Positions 1 to 7,422 of a stretch of DNA of 64,000 bases are shown one piece after another. The number at the start of each line of letters is the position of its first letter. The first letter of the stretch is position 1. Source of the stretch: an uncultured Clostridia bacterium (GTDB taxonomy: Bacteria > Bacillota > Clostridia > Lachnospirales > Anaerotignaceae); assembly GCA_945868505.1 (NCBI GenBank), contig CAMBLO010000003.1:1-64000 (forward strand), in the 5' to 3' direction. The translations under genes and the position numbers were made by a program. The notes beneath the pieces are model-generated. The model worked only from the letters and a program-made list of their open reading frames with translations, had not been told where the DNA came from and ran no database searches.

Positions 1-35
1 CGTGGGTCAATTTTTTCTCGGCCGTCGTAAGTCAA

Positions 36-71
36 TTATACACCGGCTGTGACATTTGCTCGTTTTCCCAT
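36..71 (-). pseudogene. 11-codon ORF, possible truncated gene start
   Basis: An ATG at 71 is preceded by a good ribosome binding site (GGAGG, 7-base spacer), but the frame stops after 11 codons (MGKRANVTAGV). The sequence just beyond the stop carries two GTCAATT copies around a CTCGGCCG core, which resembles the repeated ends of IS21-family elements. One reading is the start of a gene cut by an insertion; another is a short leader peptide. The window edge prevents a decision. Confidence 0.3.
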
Positions 72-93
72 AAAAGTCCCTCCTTTTCTGCAT

Positions 94-119
94 AAAAAAA
101 GAACTGCTTAACGCAGTTC
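94..119 (-). terminator. Intrinsic terminator of the excisionase-like gene
   Basis: Reading leftward, a 7-bp GAACTGC/GCAGTTC hairpin is followed by seven T. The stop codon of the excisionase-like gene lies in the hairpin loop, so coding and terminator sequence overlap. Confidence 0.75.
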
Positions 120-296
120 CTTTTCATTCGCTTGATCGCCATTAACCCAATCATTAAATTTTGTTTTTGGAATTACTCTCTTGTTTCCTACCTGCAGGGA
201 CGGAATCACTCCTTTGCGTACCATCTCATACGTATAGCTCCGGCTGATTCCTAATAACTCAGCGGCTTCTTTGATCGTATACACCATTTTTTCCAT
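108..296 (-). CDS. Excisionase-family helix-turn-helix DNA-binding protein
   Basis: A protein of 62 residues with one winged-helix domain of the excisionase/MerR type. The N-terminal segment YTIKEAAELLGISRSYTYEM is the helix-turn-helix, and KFNDWV closes the fold as in small Xis-like proteins. Such proteins bind DNA arms to direct excision of integrative elements or act as small repressors. The ATG at 296 is chosen because GAGGTG lies six bases upstream; a GTG three codons earlier overlaps that site. Base composition is AT-rich compared with the housekeeping genes. No integrase is in the window, so the link to an element is inferred. Confidence 0.7.
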   Translation of the reverse strand: MEKMVYTIKEAAELLGISRSYTYEMVRKGVIPSLQVGNKRVIPKTKFNDWVNGDQANEKELR

Positions 297-403
297 AATT
301 CTCACCTCACATCTGATATTTCCATATTTTCCATAGGGATTATCATTTTGTGTGGTAGAGTGTAATTCTCTATTTTTCTTCTTTATTTCATTTTCTCTTT
401 AAT

Positions 404-2248
404 TTATTCTTTTTCCTCTATACGGCAAATAGTATAAATACTTTCTTTTAACTTAGAGCCGTCTTCCATTTTACTTCCTTTTCTCATTACCTTCATTTCA
501 TATGGTAAACCAAAAACGTTCCTCAAAAAAGACATTTCTTCATTTGAAATAACCAAAGCATCCTGTGAAGCCGAATGTAATCTTGTTTCATTACCTATTT
601 CCTTATATATCAATATTAAATCCGGCTTGATCCCTGCTTTAAAATCACAATTTTGTGACTTTGTCATAGGAATACCAACTTTCTGCTCAAACGCCTCTCT
701 TATTCTAACCTTGCTCGCTTCAATCCGTGTTTCTTTGAAGTCATTAAGAATACGTTTTATTTCTTTTTCCGGAATGTTAAGCCATTCCATCTGTTCTCGC
801 AAGAAAGCATCCTCCCCTTCATCTTCAAATCTTTGAATAATCCTGTCATAAAACCAATTTAAATTTTGAAGGTTTTGGTATGACAAGGGATTTAATCGCA
901 ATACTCCTGCATAGTCAACAAAAGTTGCCTTTATATCTTCTATTTTTACAGAGCCCTTCATAAGTTCTTTCAAAAGAAATTGATGAGCGAGAATAATAAG
1001 TTGATCCTCTGCAAAATCTTTTGATGAAAGTAATTTACTCATGCGTCCCTGCTGAAGATTTACATATGCAAACCACTCTTCCATAATAAATTTGTATTTT
1101 GTTCGTGCTATACTAAATTTAGCACTACTCATATTCCGCCTTCTGATAAAATCATTTTTAGATTGACCATAAATATAAACCTGTACTTTTCTTTCCTCAT
1201 TCTGTCCTTCTTTCCTTTTTCGTCCTAGCATCTGTATAAATTCTGTTTTTGTATCAGCAATAATAACTAGGTTACGCAATTCAATATCCTTGATATTTAT
1301 CCCGTTATCCAATACTGATGTCGCTATTAAAACTCTAGCAGACTGTTTATTAAATCGAATAATATCATCAACTTCCTTTGCTCTTTCCGGCTCATTCATA
1401 TATCCCGCTGTTATAAAAACAACATCTTCTTTGTCTGAATTCTTCCCCTGCTTAGTATCTTTTTTTGATTTTTGAATAACAGAAGAAATATCATTCTTTA
1501 ATTTTTCTCCATTCTTTATGCTATCCACAAAAATCAACCATTTCCTTTTACTATCTGCAACCAATTCGGTAATTTCATCCATCTTTCTTATAACATGAAT
1601 ATCTAAATATTTATAATCAGCCTCTGCAGCATAGTACTTTCGTCCACCCAACTGCTTTATATCTTCTTCTGACTTTTCTTCTTGAAAAAACTTAAACCAC
1701 TTTGAATGTGCTAATGGACTTATTCTGAAATCTTTTTCTATTTGCTTTTGTATTTCGTCTATTGTTGCAGACATAAAAATGATCCTTTTCCCTGCCTGAA
1801 ACATCCTATGTACAAAGTTATAAGAAAAAATTGTATTTGTATTATAGTTTGAATCCATCAAAAAATAATGACATTCATCACAAACCACACAACCATAATG
1901 TTGAAACCATCTTCTATACCATTCTTCTTGTTCTTTCGTAACATAGCTATGCTTCTCAGAATCAACTACCAGATAATTTTCATTGTATTCAATTTCTTGA
2001 TATGTCCAAATCTCTATTTTAGCTGCAAGCGAAAGGTCAAGTTTGTCCACTTCTTTCTGTAGCTGCTCTTTTAGTATCTTTCGATTTACTAAGTATAGTA
2101 TTTTTCCCCATAAAGGATTCCAATAGCTCAAATATTCCTTTAGAATAAAAGTTGTCTTCCCACTACCAGTAGGAGCAGATATAAATATTAAATTTCCCGC
2201 CCCCCACTCTTTGTATTCATTGCCAATAGCGTCAGTTATATATACCAT
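404..2248 (-). CDS. DECH-box superfamily 2 helicase-like ATPase
   Basis: A protein of about 614 residues with superfamily 2 helicase motifs in order: Walker A (APTGSGKTTF, near residue 30), DECH Walker B, SAT motif III, then a C-terminal RecA lobe ending in motif VI (QMLGRKRKEGQ). The last 170 residues match nothing I recognise. It probably couples ATP hydrolysis to nucleic acid remodelling; the substrate is unknown. The ATG at 2248 has GGAGG eight bases upstream, while the ATG five codons earlier overlaps that site. The gene is very AT-rich and sits beside the excisionase-like gene, which suggests transfer on a mobile element. No nuclease, methylase or other defence partner is visible in the window. 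Confidence 0.75.
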   Translation of the reverse strand: MVYITDAIGNEYKEWGAGNLIFISAPTGSGKTTFILKEYLSYWNPLWGKILYLVNRKILKEQLQKEVDKLDLSLAAKIEIWTYQEIEYNENYLVVDSEKHSYVTKEQEEWYRRWFQHYGCVVCDECHYFLMDSNYNTNTIFSYNFVHRMFQAGKRIIFMSATIDEIQKQIEKDFRISPLAHSKWFKFFQEEKSEEDIKQLGGRKYYAAEADYKYLDIHVIRKMDEITELVADSKRKWLIFVDSIKNGEKLKNDISSVIQKSKKDTKQGKNSDKEDVVFITAGYMNEPERAKEVDDIIRFNKQSARVLIATSVLDNGINIKDIELRNLVIIADTKTEFIQMLGRKRKEGQNEERKVQVYIYGQSKNDFIRRRNMSSAKFSIARTKYKFIMEEWFAYVNLQQGRMSKLLSSKDFAEDQLIILAHQFLLKELMKGSVKIEDIKATFVDYAGVLRLNPLSYQNLQNLNWFYDRIIQRFEDEGEDAFLREQMEWLNIPEKEIKRILNDFKETRIEASKVRIREAFEQKVGIPMTKSQNCDFKAGIKPDLILIYKEIGNETRLHSASQDALVISNEEMSFLRNVFGLPYEMKVMRKGSKMEDGSKLKESIYTICRIEEKE

Positions 2249-2303
2249 ACCCATTACCTCCATTTCAAATTAATGGATAATAGAAAATATAATATATTAA
2301 GAA

Positions 2304-2515
2304 TTTCTATTTTCTATTTACATTGACACTCACATTATAGCATTTTCCTACTCAAAAAAATACAAATCGACATCATTTCATACGAATCATTCTATTTGTG
2401 CTTCAATCAGTTGTAAATATACGCACTGATTCTATTACACACTTTCCCTTTTACTAGAAACCAGCCCTGCAAAATAGAAATAAAATAACATTAGTAGGTT
2501 TTTCTATTTTCTATT
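2304..2515. repeat. Two direct copies of TTTCTATTTTCTATT
   Basis: The 15-mer TTTCTATTTTCTATT occurs at 2304-2318 and again at 2501-2515 in the noncoding stretch upstream of the helicase gene. Copies 197 bases apart could be binding sites for an integrase, Xis or initiator, or chance in AT-rich DNA. Confidence 0.5.
2334..2342 (-). promoter_or_regulatory. Extended -10 promoter for the helicase gene
   Basis: Reading leftward, TGCTATAAT is a perfect extended -10 element. No good -35 box lies 17 bases upstream. It would give an untranslated leader of about 80 bases before the ATG at 2248. Confidence 0.5.
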
Positions 2516-2657
2516 CAAAAATTCTTTGTAAAAACAGTATATTGATCACCTATAAAGTCAAATTATTTCTAAAGAAAATAGGCGGTTGCTGTCAAAATAG
2601 ATGTCAAATCCATAGTTTTTCCATTTTCCATAGGCATTTTCAAATTCTCCAGACATG
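2343..2657. other. AT-rich noncoding stretch, possible element edge
   Basis: No credible gene lies here. The stretch holds one TTTCTATTTTCTATT copy and a TTTTTCCATTTTCCATAGG segment near 2620 that echoes TTTCCATATTTTCCATAGG near 320, on the other side of the helicase gene. If the left 2.3 kb is an integrated element, its tRNA-side edge should fall here. Confidence 0.4.
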
Positions 2658-2693
2658 AAAAAAGCCCGAAAGCACAAGCTTTCAGGCTTTTTT
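2658..2693 (-). terminator. Terminator of tRNA-Leu
   Basis: A near-perfect 10-bp GCC/GAAAGC hairpin with a four-base loop is followed by six T, directly after the tRNA-Leu 3' end. It is nearly symmetric and may also stop rightward transcripts. Confidence 0.85.
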
Positions 2694-2694
2694 A

Positions 2695-2776
2695 TGCGGA
2701 TAACAGGACTTGAACCTGCACGGGTCACCCCGCTGGAACCTAAATCCAGCGCGTCTGCCAGTTTCGCCATATCCGC
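2695..2776 (-). tRNA. tRNA-Leu (UAG)
   Basis: An 82-base class II tRNA with acceptor stem GCGGATA/TATCCGC, discriminator A, T-arm GGTTCAAGTCC, a long variable arm and anticodon loop TTTAGGT, giving anticodon UAG. The CCA end is not encoded. It lies at the edge of the AT-rich element-like stretch, and tRNA 3' ends are common integration sites. Confidence 0.93.
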
Positions 2777-2788
2777 ATGAATAAAAAT

Positions 2789-2817
2789 ATTTTAGACCTC
2801 CCCTTTGCAAAAGTCAA
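2789..2817 (-). promoter_or_regulatory. Promoter of tRNA-Leu
   Basis: TTGACT (2812-2817) and TAAAAT (2789-2794) are separated by 17 bases. The -10 box lies about 12 bases before the tRNA 5' end. Confidence 0.6.
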
Positions 2818-2845
2818 TATAAAGGAAGGATTTTAAGAATAAAGA

Positions 2846-2869
2846 AAGCCTGCCGCATCCGACAGGCTT
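2846..2869 (-). terminator. Terminator of the Arg-Gly-Arg tRNA operon
   Basis: An AAGCCTG/CAGGCTT hairpin followed by TTTATT lies just beyond the last tRNA-Arg gene. Confidence 0.7.
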
Positions 2870-2874
2870 TTCAC

Positions 2875-2948
<74 letters not shown>

Positions 2949-2959
2949 ATACTTACACA

Positions 2960-3030
2960 AGCGGGTGATGAGAATCGAACTCACGTGTTCAGCTTGGAAG
3001 GCTGACGTTCTACCATTGAACTACACCCGC
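2960..3030 (-). tRNA. tRNA-Gly (UCC)
   Basis: A 71-base tRNA with acceptor stem GCGGGTG/CACCCGC, discriminator T as usual for bacterial tRNA-Gly, and anticodon loop CTTCCAA, giving anticodon UCC. It sits between the two tRNA-Arg copies. Confidence 0.93.
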
Positions 3031-3039
3031 ATAAAAAAA

Positions 3040-3113
<74 letters not shown>

Positions 3114-3131
3114 ATGCTTAACGCAAGAGAT

Positions 3132-3160
3132 ATTATGCCATAACACTTTTCATTTGTCAA
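3132..3160 (-). promoter_or_regulatory. Promoter of the tRNA-Arg-Gly-Arg operon
   Basis: A consensus TTGACA (3155-3160), 17 bases and CATAAT (3132-3137). The start site would fall about 12 bases before the first tRNA. Confidence 0.8.
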
Positions 3161-3187
3161 CAGAATTTTTCAAACTTTTTGAATTTT

Positions 3188-3227
3188 TTAAAAAGAAATA
3201 GCGGAGCAGAATGAACCTTCGCCCCGC
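3188..3227 (-). terminator. Terminator of the rph-rdgB-phosphodiesterase operon
   Basis: A GCGGGGC/GCTCCGC hairpin with one G-U pair lies just after the phosphodiesterase stop codon and is followed by a T-rich tail. Confidence 0.6.
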
Positions 3228-3237
3228 CTCTTTTTCT

Positions 3238-3747
3238 TTAATTGATCCGTTTGAAATGTTCTGCATTCCAATATTTCATGATAGCACCTTCCACTCTGCC
3301 ATTTTCAATGGTCAGGATGCCAAAGGTTGGCAGGCCGCCGCCCCTAGGCAGGGAAATGCTGCCGGGGTTAAACATAGCCACTCTGCCGGCATCATCCCAA
3401 ACAGGGATATGGGTATGCCCAAACAGCACTACATCCGCCCCCTGTTCCTCCGCCCAATAGCAGATGGTATCGGGATTCCAATGGACTCTCTGCTTATGTC
3501 CGTGGGTCAGTAGCAGCGCCTTGCCGCCGGCCCGCACCAGCTTTTTGGAAGGCGTATCCATCATATAATCATTATTCCCTTTCACAAAATGGAAGGGCAG
3601 ATTAGGAAATTCCTTCTGCAATTCCAGTGCGTCCCCATCATGGTCGCCCAAATGGAACACCATATCCATTTTCCCGCCAATCCGCTTCAAAACATTTCTG
3701 GCATTTTCCAGATAGGAATGGGTATCGCTCAACACTAAGATTTTCAT
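3238..3747 (-). CDS. YfcE-type metallophosphoesterase
   Basis: A 169-residue calcineurin-like phosphoesterase with the full two-metal signature in order: DTHS near residue 8, HLGDHDGD near 36, KGNND near 60, THGH near 83 and FGHTH near 110. Length and motifs match the YfcE/MJ0936 family of small metal-dependent phosphodiesterases, cytoplasmic, with uncertain natural substrate. It starts four bases after rdgB and is last in the rph-rdgB operon, the order also known in Bacillus (rph-ysnA-ysnB). Confidence 0.88.
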   Translation of the reverse strand: MKILVLSDTHSYLENARNVLKRIGGKMDMVFHLGDHDGDALELQKEFPNLPFHFVKGNNDYMMDTPSKKLVRAGGKALLLTHGHKQRVHWNPDTICYWAEEQGADVVLFGHTHIPVWDDAGRVAMFNPGSISLPRGGGLPTFGILTIENGRVEGAIMKYWNAEHFKRIN

Positions 3748-3751
3748 AAAA

Positions 3752-4345
3752 TCACAGTTCCTTTTTCAGCATTTCTTTCATTTTACGCAAAGCCTTGCCT
3801 CTATGGCTGATGGCATTTTTTTCTTCGGAAGAAAGCTCCGCCATATATTTACCCTTTTCCGGCACAAAGAAAATGGGGTCATAGCCAAAACCATTTTCGC
3901 CTTTGGCTTCGTAACCGATGATACCTTCTACGGTATCATAGCTGACCAGCCTTCTGCCATCGGGGAAAGCCGCCGCGATGCAACTAACAAAACGAGCCGT
4001 TCTCTGTTCTTCGGGCACGCCATCCAATTTTTCAAAAATCGCCTTAAAGCGTTCAGGGTAAGGGGTATCTTCCCCCATGAAACGGGCGGAATAGATACCG
4101 GGTGCCTTATCCATATAGTCGATTTCCAGACCGGAATCATCGCTCAATGTAATCTTACCGCAAGCCTCCATAATCTGTACTGCTTTTTTCATGGCATTTT
4201 CTTCAAAGGTCGTGCCATCCTCCACCACATCGATGTGGATGCCCGCATCCTCCATGGAAATCACTTCCACGTCCATATCCCCTAGAATAGCATTGATTTC
4301 CTTGATTTTCCCTTTATTTTTTGTTGCAAAAATAATCGTTTCCAT
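3752..4345 (-). CDS. rdgB: XTP/dITP diphosphatase
   Basis: A 197-residue HAM1/RdgB-family enzyme that hydrolyses non-canonical purine triphosphates (dITP, XTP) to monophosphates, keeping them out of DNA and RNA. The N-terminal ATKNKGKIKEI nucleotide-binding segment and the SDDSGLEIDYM metal-site segment near residue 68 are both present. Length is normal. The ATG follows GGAGGAAATC, and the gene sits between rph and a phosphoesterase, which supports one operon. Confidence 0.95.
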   Translation of the reverse strand: METIIFATKNKGKIKEINAILGDMDVEVISMEDAGIHIDVVEDGTTFEENAMKKAVQIMEACGKITLSDDSGLEIDYMDKAPGIYSARFMGEDTPYPERFKAIFEKLDGVPEEQRTARFVSCIAAAFPDGRRLVSYDTVEGIIGYEAKGENGFGYDPIFFVPEKGKYMAELSSEEKNAISHRGKALRKMKEMLKKEL

Positions 4346-4355
4346 GATTTCCTCC

Positions 4356-5093
4356 TCAGTTCAGTTCCAAGCCGCCCAAGGCTTCTTTCTGCAATTCTTT
4401 CAGTTCCCCCGCAGCTTTTCTGCCCAGTGCCAGTAATTCCAAAAGCTGTTCCTGCGTAAAGGTACCGTGTTCGCCGGTGCCCTGCACCTCTACAAAATTA
4501 CCTTCATCGGTCATAATGATATTCATATCCACTTCCGCCGCGGAATCCTCTTCATAGCAAAGATCTGCCATAGTCACGCCATCCACCACACCAACGCTGA
4601 CAGCGGAAATATATCTGTGGAGGGGCATTTTTTCGATGAGTCCTTCCTCCAAAAGCTTCTGACAAGCCAGTGCCAGTGCCACAAAGCCCCCTGTAATAGA
4701 AGCCGTTCTGGTGCCGCCGTCTGCCTGAATCACATCGCAGTCCACGGTGATGCTTCTTTCGCCCAGCTCTGTGAAATCCACCGCCGCCCGCAAGGCTCTG
4801 CCGATGAGCCGCTGAATTTCCGTAGAACGCTGATTCAGCTTCAGCTTATTGATATCTCTTTTATTTCTGGTGGCTGTTGCTCGGGGCAGCATGGCATATT
4901 CCGCCGTTACCCAGCCTTCGCCGCTGCCTTTTTTAAAGGGAGGCACGCTTTCCTCCACAGAAGCATTACACAGCACCTTTGTATTGCCCCATTCTATCAA
5001 AACAGAACCCTCTGCGTAGCGGGTGAAGTCCTTGATGATCTTCACAGGGCGCAGTTCGTCCACCTTTCTGCCGTCAAAACGATTGATCGTCAT
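4356..5093 (-). CDS. rph: Ribonuclease PH
   Basis: A 245-residue phosphorolytic 3'-5' exoribonuclease that trims tRNA 3' ends. It begins with the family-typical [19 protein letters not shown] and contains the RNase PH core [10 protein letters not shown] near residue 128. Length is normal, with no sign of the truncated form known in some strains. First gene of the rph-rdgB-phosphoesterase operon, with AAGGAGG upstream and a promoter at 5126-5134. Confidence 0.96.
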   Translation of the reverse strand: MTINRFDGRKVDELRPVKIIKDFTRYAEGSVLIEWGNTKVLCNASVEESVPPFKKGSGEGWVTAEYAMLPRATATRNKRDINKLKLNQRSTEIQRLIGRALRAAVDFTELGERSITVDCDVIQADGGTRTASITGGFVALALACQKLLEEGLIEKMPLHRYISAVSVGVVDGVTMADLCYEEDSAAEVDMNIIMTDEGNFVEVQGTGEHGTFTQEQLLELLALGRKAAGELKELQKEALGGLELN

Positions 5094-5125
5094 ATTTTTT
5101 CCTCCTTATATTTTTCTTAAAGGAT

Positions 5126-5134
5126 AGTATATCA
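5126..5134 (-). promoter_or_regulatory. Extended -10 promoter of rph
   Basis: TGATATACT is an extended -10 element about 33 bases upstream of the rph ATG. No clear -35 box is present, as is common for extended -10 promoters. Confidence 0.5.
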
Positions 5135-5156
5135 TAAAATTTTCCGAATATATAGA

Positions 5157-5181
5157 AAAACCACGGCTTTGCCGTGGTTTT
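5157..5181 (-). terminator. Terminator of the amidase gene
   Basis: An 11-bp AAAACCACGGC/GCCGTGGTTTT hairpin with a three-base loop and a T tail follows the amidase gene in the leftward direction. Confidence 0.85.
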
Positions 5182-5194
5182 CTTCGTTTTCTTC

Positions 5195-7237
5195 TTATCT
5201 CAGAGCGTAAGTGAAGGCTTCTTCAATAGCATCAGCAATGGCTTGTGCAATGGTATTCTGGTATGCCGTTTGGGTAATTTTCAGGGCATCACCGGGGTTG
5301 CTGATAAATACCGTTTCCACGATGACTGCAGGCACTGTGGTTCCGTTCAGAATCAACAGGTCTGTCCGATGCTTCGTGCCACGGTTATTGTTTCCTGTTG
5401 CGGAAATAATACTGTTCTGAATCAGTTCTGCCAGCTTCTGACTGGTCAAGCCGGAGCCGGTATCGTTGGAATGTACCTTATACAATACTTCTGTCCCATT
5501 TGCCGTAGCAACGCCGGAATTCATGTGGATAGAAACCATGGCATCGGCAATTTCATTGGCAATCTGAGCCCTGCTGTTGTTGGAGGGGTAAACATCGCTG
5601 TCTCTGGTCACATAAACCTTGATCCCACTGCCTTCCAGCTGCTGTGCCACTTTCTGCATGATGGTCAGGTTCATATTCTTTTCCACGATGCCATTGGCAC
5701 TGGCACCGGGGTCGCTGCCGCCATGGCCTGCATCCAGCAGCAGGACTTTATCATACACATCCTGGGGATTTTTCACAGAAATGATATATCTGTCCCCATC
5801 ATCCTTGATGCTGTAACAGCTAATGCGGTTCTGGTTAAAGCGCAGGGTTGTCTTTCCGCCGCTGGTGGAGATCTGGATATTTTTGATTACATCGTCGCCG
5901 ATATCATAAGTACCATAGCCGTAAACATCCTCATAATCCCCCGGCAGCACCACATCTACATATCCATTCAGATAATTGTCGTTGATCTTCACACTGCCGG
6001 TATTGATGTTCTCTTCCTTCTGCAGATACAGCACATCTTTATTGGCATCATAAGACATATTTCTCATAGTGGAACGATAGATCTGCAAGGTCATGCTGTC
6101 GCTGTCTGTGGTATAGCTGTATTCCGTCAAGTCGCCCACCTCAAATACAATACGAAGGGTGGTTTCATTGAACATAGCCGCTCTGCCCGCTGTTACAAAA
6201 TCCAATGCCTTTACATTCAAGGTGCTGTCCAATTCGGAAATGGCGTTGGGGATATCCACTACAATACGGTTAGGATTTGCCAAGGTAAATACACTGGCAC
6301 CCAATGCGCCGTCCCCTTCGATTTCAATGACGTCCCTGTCCGTATTGCTGTTGTGTTTCATAGAAATATTGTCCACCGTCACCTTGTCAAAGGTGATATA
6401 AACCTTCGTTTTATCAGCACTCTGGGTCACTTCATATTTCTTTTTGCTGCTCAAATCCAGCACCACCCGGGTATAGATGCTGCCATCCTCCGCCGTATGC
6501 TGGGCAGATCGCACGGCAGTCACGATAGAGCTGTTTGTGGCAGTGATATTGCTTGCCAGACCGCTTTTTGCTCCGTAAAAGTCCAGTACGATTTTATTAT
6601 CCGCCACAATGGTCTCCTTATAAGAAGGAATGGCACCGTTAGCTTGGATGGTAAAGGTCTGCCCTGCTGTTTTGCTGGCAGGTACTTCCACTTTATTCAA
6701 CGTCACATAATTGGTGTTGGGTGTGGTAGGTGTAGTAGGCGGCTTTGTGGTTTCCCCCTTTGTGGAAATGGAAACCGTTCGGCTGGGGTCGTCCCATGTA
6801 ATGTTCAAATCCAATGCCGTTGCCAACGCCCGCACAGGCAGCATGGTTCTGTCGTTGACGATCAGGGGAGGCACATCCATGGTAAATTCCTTCCCGTTTT
6901 TATAGCCCGCGGTCTTATTGATTTCAAAGACCAAGGTATAGTCGTCATTCACCACATACACCTGCTGTGCCGCTTCATTCCAAACCACTTCGCAGCCCAA
7001 CTCCTGGGCGATCTGGCGCATGGGCAGCATCGTTCTGTCGTCAATGGCAACTGCCGGCATATCCTTAGGCGTCATCTTCTTCCCATCAATCTGCACAACG
7101 ATTTCCTTGGCGTTATAGGCGTGATTTTTTCCGTTATAAAAGAGGTTCATGCTGACATTGGCTGCATAAGCCGTGACAGAGGATAGCATCCCCACGGCCA
7201 TTGTTGTCAGCAGGAGCCGTTTCCACTTACTTCTCAT
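5195..7237 (-). CDS. N-acetylmuramoyl-L-alanine amidase with AMIN domain
   Basis: About 680 residues. Order: signal peptide (LLLTTMAVGMLSSVTAYA), two copper-amine-oxidase-N-like repeats (each with DRTMLP and a W..a..V ending, residues 45-155), a Thr/Pro linker, a large AMIN-like beta region, and a C-terminal Amidase_3 domain. The zinc amidase motifs are LDAGHGGSDPG near residue 500, SIHMNSG near 567 and VETVFISNPGD near 640. It should cleave the amide bond between MurNAc and the stem peptide outside the membrane, as in cell separation or spore morphogenesis. The ATG at 7237 has AGGAGG eight bases upstream; an ATG 15 codons earlier lacks a site. Possible Spo0A boxes flank its promoter. Confidence 0.92.
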   Translation of the reverse strand: MRSKWKRLLLTTMAVGMLSSVTAYAANVSMNLFYNGKNHAYNAKEIVVQIDGKKMTPKDMPAVAIDDRTMLPMRQIAQELGCEVVWNEAAQQVYVVNDDYTLVFEINKTAGYKNGKEFTMDVPPLIVNDRTMLPVRALATALDLNITWDDPSRTVSISTKGETTKPPTTPTTPNTNYVTLNKVEVPASKTAGQTFTIQANGAIPSYKETIVADNKIVLDFYGAKSGLASNITATNSSIVTAVRSAQHTAEDGSIYTRVVLDLSSKKKYEVTQSADKTKVYITFDKVTVDNISMKHNSNTDRDVIEIEGDGALGASVFTLANPNRIVVDIPNAISELDSTLNVKALDFVTAGRAAMFNETTLRIVFEVGDLTEYSYTTDSDSMTLQIYRSTMRNMSYDANKDVLYLQKEENINTGSVKINDNYLNGYVDVVLPGDYEDVYGYGTYDIGDDVIKNIQISTSGGKTTLRFNQNRISCYSIKDDGDRYIISVKNPQDVYDKVLLLDAGHGGSDPGASANGIVEKNMNLTIMQKVAQQLEGSGIKVYVTRDSDVYPSNNSRAQIANEIADAMVSIHMNSGVATANGTEVLYKVHSNDTGSGLTSQKLAELIQNSIISATGNNNRGTKHRTDLLILNGTTVPAVIVETVFISNPGDALKITQTAYQNTIAQAIADAIEEAFTYALR

Positions 7238-7274
7238 TCGTGTTTCCTCCTGCTTCATTCTTATGTAAATGTAT

Positions 7275-7319
7275 TTCGACATATTTTCCTAGTTTATTAG
7301 TATAACAAATTTTGTCGAA
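7275..7319 (-). promoter_or_regulatory. Amidase promoter with two Spo0A-box matches
   Basis: A -10 box TATACT lies at 7299-7304 with only a weak -35. The 7-mer TGTCGAA, the core Spo0A box, occurs at 7313-7319 on the plus strand and at 7275-7281 on the minus strand, one on each side of the -10 box. A 6/7 match, AGTCGAA, lies at 7363-7369. Spo0A control is inferred from these matches only. Confidence 0.45.
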
Positions 7320-7370
7320 ATGAAAAGAGACTTTCCCATTTTGAAAGAAAATCTTAATTTTTAGTCGAAA

Positions 7371-7404
7371 AAAATCCACCTGTTGTTCCCAACAGATGGA
7401 TTTT
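7371..7404 (-). terminator. Terminator of the LonH-like protease operon
   Basis: A long CCATCTGTTG/CAACAGGTGG hairpin (one G-U pair) followed by seven T, about 20 bases beyond the protease stop codon. Confidence 0.85.
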
Positions 7405-7422
7405 CCAATCATTTTTTAATAT

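Noticed and set aside
2558..2770. Small leftward open frame running through tRNA-Leu
   Set aside because: It consists largely of the tRNA and terminator sequence read as codons.
5174..7186. Rightward open frame of about 670 codons opposite the amidase gene
   Set aside because: Its His/Cys/Ile-rich composition, lack of a ribosome binding site and full overlap with a clear amidase mark it as a shadow frame.
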